Positions 58,701 through 64,000 of a stretch of 64,000 nt of DNA are shown in pieces. A program made the translations under genes and the position numbers. Each line of letters begins with the position of its first letter. The first letter of the stretch is position 1. The notes beneath the pieces are model-generated. The model did no database searches. It saw only the letters and a list, made by a program, of their open reading frames with translations, and was not told where the DNA came from. The DNA comes from Linum tenue (lineage: Eukaryota; Streptophyta; Magnoliopsida; Malpighiales; Linaceae): contig CAMGYJ010000004.1 of the NCBI GenBank assembly GCA_946122785.1, forward strand, positions 62,442,679 through 62,506,678, in the 5' to 3' direction.

Positions 58701-61557
58701 CATTTTCTTTGGTTATTGAAGGCTGCAGATCACGGATTCGGCCTGAGGCTATTCTTCAACGATGATTAATTCCACTAAGCGCCGATTTTGGTGGATTTAT
58801 TCCGGGTCCATTTTTGGCAGATTCCAATGGGGTACCATCACAGATTTTGGACGCTTTTTCTGAAATGTCATTTTCTTTCAATTCTGGAGGCTAAAAATCA
58901 GCAAATCAGGCCGAGGCTATTCTCCACTGATAATGAAGTCTATTGATCCTATTCTCCATGGATGATAAGCTCATTAAGAACCAATTTGCGCCAATTAATT
59001 TTTGGATGGACTTTCATAATTTTTTGGGCGACGAAAGGCCATTTTCTTTTGATATTGAAGGCTACAGATCACAGATTTGGACTGAGGCTATTCTTCAACG
59101 ATGAATCCATTAAGCACCGATTTGGGCGGATCTATTTCGGGTCAATTTTTGGCAGATTCCAAAGGGGAACCATCACAGATTTCCCGCGAATTTTCCAAAC
59201 TGCCATTTTCTTTCGATTCTCGAGGATTAAGATAAAGGAATCAGGCCGAAGCTATTCTACACCGATAATGAAGTCTATTGATCATATTCTCCACGGATGA
59301 TAAGCCCATTAAGCACCAATTTCGGCCAATTTATTTTCGGTTTTCATTTTCGTCATTTTTTGGGCTACGAAAGGTCATTTCTTTGGATATTGAAGGCTAC
59401 AAATTACGGATTCTGCCTGAGGCTATTATTCAACGATGATTGAGTCCATTAAGCACCTATTTGGACGAATTTATTCCGGGTCAATTTTTGGCAAATTCCA
59501 AAGGGGTACCATCACAGATTTCAGGTGATTTTTCTGAAATGTCATTTTCTTTCGATTCTTGAGGCTAAAGATCATGAAATCAGGTCGAGGCTATTCTCCA
59601 CCGATAATGAAGTATATTGATCATATTCTCCACGGATTATAAGCCCATTAAGCACTGATTTGGTCCAATTTATTTAAGGATGGCATTTTCGTAATTTTTT
59701 GGGCGATGAAAGGTCATTTTCTTTGGATTTTGAAAGCTACAGATCACGAATTCGGCTTGAGGCTATTCTTCAACGATGATTAAGTCCATTAAGCATTGAT
59801 TTGGGCGGATTTATTCCGGGTTAACTTTTGATAGATTCCAAAGGGGTACCATCACAGATTTGGAGGGATTTTTCCGAAATGCCATTTTCTTTTGATTCTG
59901 AAGGCTAAAGATCACGGAATCAGGCCGAGGCTATTCTCCATCGATAATGAAGGTTATTGATCCTATTCTCCACGGATGATAAACCCATTAAGCACCAATT
60001 TGTGCCAATTTATTTACTGGTGGCATTTTCGTAATTTTCTAGGCGACGAAAGGCCATTTTCTTTGGATATTGAAAGCTACAGATCACGGATTCGTCCTGA
60101 GGCTATTCTACAGTGATGATTAAGTTCATTAAGCACTAATTTACACGGATTTATTCTGGGTCAATTTTTGGCAGATTCCAAAGGGGTACCATCACAGATT
60201 TCGGTCGAATTTTCCGAAATGCCATTTTCTTTCGATTATGGAGGCTAAAGATCACGGAATTAGGCCAAAGTTGTTCTCCACCGATAATGAACTCTATTGA
60301 TTCTATTCTCCACGGATGATAAGCCCATTAAGCACTGATTTGGGCCAATTTATTTTCAGATGGCATTTTCGTAATTTTTTCGGCGACGAAAGGCTATTTT
60401 CTACGGATATTGAAGGCTACAGACCACCAATTCGGCCCGGGGCAATTCTTCAACGATGATTAAGTCCATTAAGCACCGATTTGGGTGTATTTATTTCGGG
60501 TCAATTTTTGGCAGATTCCAAAAAGGTATCATCCTAGATTTCGGGCGATTTTTCCGAAATGCATTTTCTTACGATTTTAGAGGCTACAGATCACGGAATC
60601 AGGCCGAGGCTATTCTCCATCGATAATGAAGTCTATTGATTCTATTCTTCACGGATGATAAGTCCATTAAATACCAATTTGGGCCAATTTATTTTCGGAT
60701 GGTATTTTCGTAATTTTTTGGGCGACGAAAGGTCATTTTCTTTCGATATTGAAGGCTACATATCATAGATTCGGCCGATTTTTCCGAAATGTCATTTTCT
60801 TTCGATTCTGAATGCTAAAGATACGGAATCATACCGAGGATATTCTCCACCGATAATGAAGTCTATTGATCCTATTCTCCACGGAAGATAAGCCCAAGTT
60901 TGGATAGATTCCATCTGTGAGGTAGTAGCCCAAATTGTAAAAATTTTCATTGACATTATAGTTCACTTCTGGGGCTCTCCCTTCTAACACTTCATGGAAA
61001 ACCAGTGAGATATCTAATACATTGATGTCATTCAATGTACCTGAAAGACCAAACAAAGCATGTCATATTCATAGATCTTGTGAAGGTGCAGGTTCGAGCA
61101 TAATGGTAGGAGTTTTATGATCTCCTCTAGCAAATTGGCCTTGCCATGCCACTACCTAGCATACAGTCTATACTACCTAGCATACCTAAAAAATCTCGTT
61201 GTTGGCCTACATGAAGCAATCTTTCGATATCTTCAGCATTTGGCCTCCTCAAGTATTCATCTCCGAAAGTGGCAATGATAGCTTTTACAAAACTTTTGAC
61301 ACATTTTGTTGTGGTGGTCTCCCCGATACGCAAATACTCATCAACATTGTCTGCCGCCACACCATCTGCTACCATGCCCATTGCTGCGGTACACTTTTGA
61401 AGGTGTGATAGACTTGCTCTGCCTATGGAATCAACAGTGTTTTGGAAGTAAGGATCATGATTCATGACACCTTCAATCATGCTAAGAAACAAATGTCTCC
61501 GTATTCAAAATCTACTCTGAAACATATCATTAGTGTATGTGGGAGTCTCCGAGAAGT
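55704..61557 (-). pseudogene. PIF/Harbinger transposase relic, split by a satellite array
   Basis: Reading on the minus strand, 61557-61127 encodes QYFSETPTYTNDMFQSRF, a stop, then the conserved CTAAMGMVADGVAADNVDEY, FGDEYLRRPN and GMLGSIDCM, all typical of plant HARBI1-like transposases. After a short rearrangement and stops, 61126-60896 continues with WQGQFARGDHKTPTIMLE, LNDINVLD and GYYLTDGIYPN. The next family segment, TFVKPIPLPQGPKH, is found only 4.8 kb further on, at about 56120, followed by ESARKNVERAF, MHSMIV and a C-terminal LQADLAEEIWNRF ending near 55704. Several internal stops make it dead. It is interrupted between the GIYP and TFVK parts by the tandem array, and its N-terminal side by an LTR end. 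Confidence 0.85.
56121..60895 (+). repeat. Satellite array, ~14 copies of a ~339-bp unit
   Basis: The phrase 'cttcaacgatgattaagtccattaagca' recurs about every 340 bases (near 56377, 56719, 57060, 57399, 57738, 58077, 58418, 58757, 59094, 59431, 59770, 60111 and 60450), and 'ggggtaccatcacagattt' likewise. Each unit consists of two related halves of about 170 bases: both carry AAGCACCGATTTGGGC, a CCATTTTCTTT phrase and GATCACGGA-TC.GGCC.GAGGCTATTCT. Copies differ by scattered substitutions and small indels, so the array is not freshly amplified. Open frames of ~67 codons recur in some copies but are broken in most, so I do not regard it as coding. 170-bp-scale monomers are common in centromeric and heterochromatic plant satellites. 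Confidence 0.95.
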
Positions 61558-61559
61558 AC

Positions 61560-61903
61560 TGATGCGTGATAGCGGAATCTCGCGTATCGTGGAACTTGAA
61601 CTCTTCTACAAAACTAAAGAACTTCGATAAAGATAGCTAAATTACTCTAATTTACTTTACTCTTATTCATTGCTTGATAAACTAAAGAACATACATAATT
61701 ATAGACTTACTCTTATAACCCTTTCCCTCTCGAATACGGTAAACTAGTCCTAACCCAACAAGTAAACAATAACTTTCTCAACAAGACACAATAAACTGAT
61801 ACGAATAACCCAAATAACCCAACAATTAACTAACAATTAATCCTTAATGTCTAAGCCCACTCGGCATAAGGCCCATCGGTGCTATAACGGATGTTATAAT
61901 GCA
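61560..61903 (-). repeat. LTR (344 bp) of a truncated LTR retrotransposon
   Basis: On the minus strand this segment starts TGCATTATAACATCC and ends CGCATCA, the TG...CA borders of an LTR, and it is directly preceded by a purine-rich tract (TCAGGGGGGAG, about 61920-61910), the usual primer for plus-strand synthesis. It lies immediately next to the first base of the recognisable Harbinger transposase. Only one LTR is seen, so age cannot be estimated. Confidence 0.65.
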
Positions 61904-62300
61904 CCAAAACTCCCCCCTGAAGAACTTCGTCCCCGAAGTGCAGGCGACTTCTTAGCCCGGATCGATCAAGAAGAAGCTTCCACGTAACTTGTGATGGACG
62001 ATGGCGAGGTTTGGACTATCACACCCGCGCTTCCCGCACTGGCCATCGATATCCCTCCACCCATGAAGAACTTCGTTGGCGTTATTATCTTTGGACAAAT
62101 GCTTCTCAAACCTATTCACGCCAACATTGACGGTTGATTTCCGTTCTGTCCTTACCGGATTGATACCATACAGTAACCCTCCGATCAAAAGGAACGAGGA
62201 GCTTTTGCCGGAACTTCCTCGACAACAGCTGGACTTGGTGATGTCGGCGTTGCTACAAGATGACTCCCGACGGCAGCGAGGGTCTTCCCATCACATCCAC
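61904..62300 (-). mobile_element. 3' internal end of the same LTR retrotransposon
   Basis: Minus strand, before the purine tract, reads HFGDEVLQGGV-like sequence, resembling the ending of many plant Ty3-type polyproteins (an E/D-K-V...GG end just before the polypurine tract). The frame is broken further upstream and no polymerase or integrase motifs remain. The higher GC content of this piece contrasts with the neighbours. The internal part is truncated at about 62.3 kb, where the dispersed repeat begins. Confidence 0.5.
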
Positions 62301-62309
62301 AAATCTTCC

Positions 62310-62995
62310 TCAAGTGGTTAATAAACGAATATATTATTTCCAATTATTAATTAATTAACGGCATCATCTTAATTAGCAAAAAGTTATGTTGTGGTATTAG
62401 AGAACGACATTCTTCCTCGTGTGGTTAATGAATCTTCATGACCCTGAAGTAATCCCACTCCAACCAGATGAGGTATTAGAACTTTGGGTATGGTTAATGT
62501 TGTTTAATTTTGCTATTGCATGCTTAAGCTGGTTGTGCTACGTACTACTACTGATGTTGTGTTGTACTGTTGCTGTAGAATGAAGATGTTAACAAGCAGT
62601 TCTACCGTGCTTCTGGCTGAGATATTCTTTGTCCAAACTTACCATTCCTTTCCATTTAATGTGAACTTGTTTGTTTCCTTCTCTTTTTTCCCTTATTTTA
62701 GACAGTTCATAAGTCCGTTAATTTCTCTTACTTTACAATGATAGTTCATACGGGTTATTTTATCTTTGAATACATGTTTTATGTTTAGATGCAATATAAA
62801 ATCTTTATTGAACCTGTTACACTCTTTATTGAACCTCGAATGTTTTGTTTCACGAACTTTTCATTGCCCTCTTCTAATTTACGGAAGCAGTTACAAACCA
62901 CTCCACTTATATGTTTTCTTCCTCTCTACAAATTTCTAGAAGCAGCAGGTGGTCCTCTATTTAACAGCAACCACCCACCTGTTAATGAATAAAAA
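62310..62995 (+). repeat. Dispersed ~700-bp repeat, copy 2
   Basis: Related to 52990-53665 over nearly its whole length, with one extra ~60-base piece near 62405-62470. It retains the exon-like NEDVNKQFYRAS piece and a right-end frame of 67 codons (62789-62992) equal in length to that of copy 1. Family unknown. Confidence 0.6.
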
Positions 62996-63179
62996 CCAAT
63001 TACTGTTCAATACGACAAAATAGGAATAGCCTCATTTTTTGGGAAAACCCATTATTTATTGGGTTGTATTTTTAAGGCAAACAGTTTCGGATTAATAATT
63101 TGATTCGCCAATATTAGCATCAACTCTCATAATGGGTTACTTGCCGGCAAATAGGGTGGCTCTGAATCAGCTCCCTCCG

Positions 63180-63660
63180 CTGAATAGTTCGGTTGCGGGT
63201 GGCTCACCCTCCGTTTCCTGTATGTGGGATGGTGTGGTGTGTGCCGATTCACATTCAGCGGGAGGGATGATCCTGAAAGATGAAGGGGCTCGGTTGTCTT
63301 AGTTGGGGGTTGCGTTTTGAAAATATTGACGATCCTGTTTTGGATGAGAATATTGTCCTCCGGGAAGTAATTCAGTGGTGTCAAGACCGTGGATTCACTC
63401 ACGTTCAATTTGAAGGTGATGCTAAGATGGTTATTGACAAGATAAATTCGAAGGATGAGCGGGATAGTCGTATTGGGGTCATTATTGAGGATTTTATACA
63501 ATTGTTAGCGCTTAATAGTGGTTTCCATGTTCGATTAGGCTGGATTAGTAATAGGGTAGCCAATCTTGTGACTCAAAAGGTCCTTTCTTTGCCTCCGACC
63601 TCGTTCGTTCCTTTGATTTTTGTTCCTGGATTAGGTCCAGGGTGTAATCTCTAATCTTTT
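63180..63660 (+). mobile_element. LINE 3' end with RNase H-like domain (RVT_3), frameshifted
   Basis: The plus strand reads WDGVVCADSHSAGGMILKDE, the start of a plant RNase H fold, is broken near 63300, and continues in the frame 63280-63654 with DDPVLDENIVLREVIQWC, THVQFEGDAKMVIDKI and the C-terminal WISNRVANLV. The catalytic-type acidic residues (first Asp, Glu of LRE, Asp of EGDA) can be recognised. Followed by a 3' region like that at 24.15 kb. It is a decayed retroelement end, not a host RNase H gene. Confidence 0.75.
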
Positions 63661-64000
63661 ATTCAATTAATATGATTATCTTTTGTTAAGATAAAATGAT
63701 TTGTGCCCAAGTTACTATTCATGAGGAATTAATTATATCATGCGAGCGAGTGTAAGGTGTACCCACCGCAACAATTATTTCACTCTCTTATGGTATATAT
63801 AGTAGGTGAATATACGAACTAGAACAATGAAAGTTCTAAAAAAAACTAGTGGGCAACCGAGATACAATATGAGCCCCGCTCCCTTAGCTATAGCAAAACT
63901 AAGTCTAGTAAAAATGTGTGCGACCGCCGAGCCTCGCATCCTGAGACGCGGATAATTCCTGGATTTGCTTGAGCAAAGCCATGGCATTCATATCTAACTC
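63661..64000. other. Window end, nothing recognised
   Basis: AT-rich sequence; the open frame on the minus strand at 63775-63987 carries no recognised motif. A transposon edge may continue beyond the window. Confidence 0.4.

Noticed and set aside
56388..59300. Recurring ~67-codon frames (MIKSIKHRFGRIY...) in the satellite
   Set aside because: They recur only because the DNA repeats. Most copies break the frame, indels are not multiples of three, and the sequence resembles no protein.
63280..63654. Stand-alone host RNase H gene
   Set aside because: The start of the domain lies in another frame upstream with stops, and the 3' end matches a LINE tail elsewhere in the window.
1..64000. CRISPR array or bacterial-type defence system
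   Set aside because: The window is plant nuclear DNA; the only regular array is the 339-bp satellite, which has no spacer structure.

Overview
The window is nuclear DNA of a flowering plant, almost certainly a eudicot. Genes have many short GT-AG introns, long AT-rich spacers separate them, and every recognisable protein is a plant family member: GH35 beta-galactosidase with a lectin tail, GFS9/CLEC16A, G-type lectin receptor kinases, an S1/P1 nuclease, an F-box protein and a LAZ1-like membrane protein. I cannot name the species from sequence alone. All coding calls come from reading splice sites and protein motifs by eye; exon sums were checked to be in frame.

Layout. 0-4.5 kb is a transposon-rich flank: a decayed LINE 3' end, a TACCGA-rich element, and a clean Mutator-like MITE with a 9-bp target duplication and a tRNA-derived insert. 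4.8-6.1 kb (minus) is a complete LAZ1-type DUF300/OST-alpha gene. 9.4-15.1 kb (plus) is a 19-exon beta-galactosidase. 15.6-19.7 kb (plus) is an unknown 1,161-residue protein built mostly of six 110-120-residue repeats. 20.5-23.0 kb holds a broken F-box gene and a truncated second copy. 24.07-25.79 kb has a LINE tail next to a structurally convincing non-autonomous Helitron. 26.2-33.2 kb (plus) is a 21-exon GFS9/TT9 gene. 34-42.1 kb (minus) is a cluster of G-type lectin receptor kinases: a decayed relic and two intact tandem copies. 44.4-45.9 kb (minus) is a PIG3-like quinone oxidoreductase. 46.4-51.1 kb (plus) has an S1/P1 nuclease pseudogene followed by an intact paralogue. 54.2-54.8 kb (minus) is a small single-pass membrane protein of LEA_2/NDR1-like look.

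The last 9 kb (55-64 kb) is a nest of repeats. A PIF/Harbinger transposase relic (minus) is split by a 4.8-kb tandem array of about 14 copies of a ~339-bp satellite. Each satellite unit is itself two diverged ~170-bp halves. An LTR-retrotransposon end sits just upstream of the transposase remnant, followed by the second copy of a ~700-bp dispersed repeat and a LINE RNase H end.

The intact genes act in separate places: apoplast/cell wall (beta-galactosidase, nuclease), plasma membrane perception (receptor kinases), endomembrane trafficking (GFS9, LAZ1-like) and redox metabolism. I see no pathway linking them. The shared theme is local duplication followed by decay: F-box, receptor kinase and nuclease each sit beside a broken copy.
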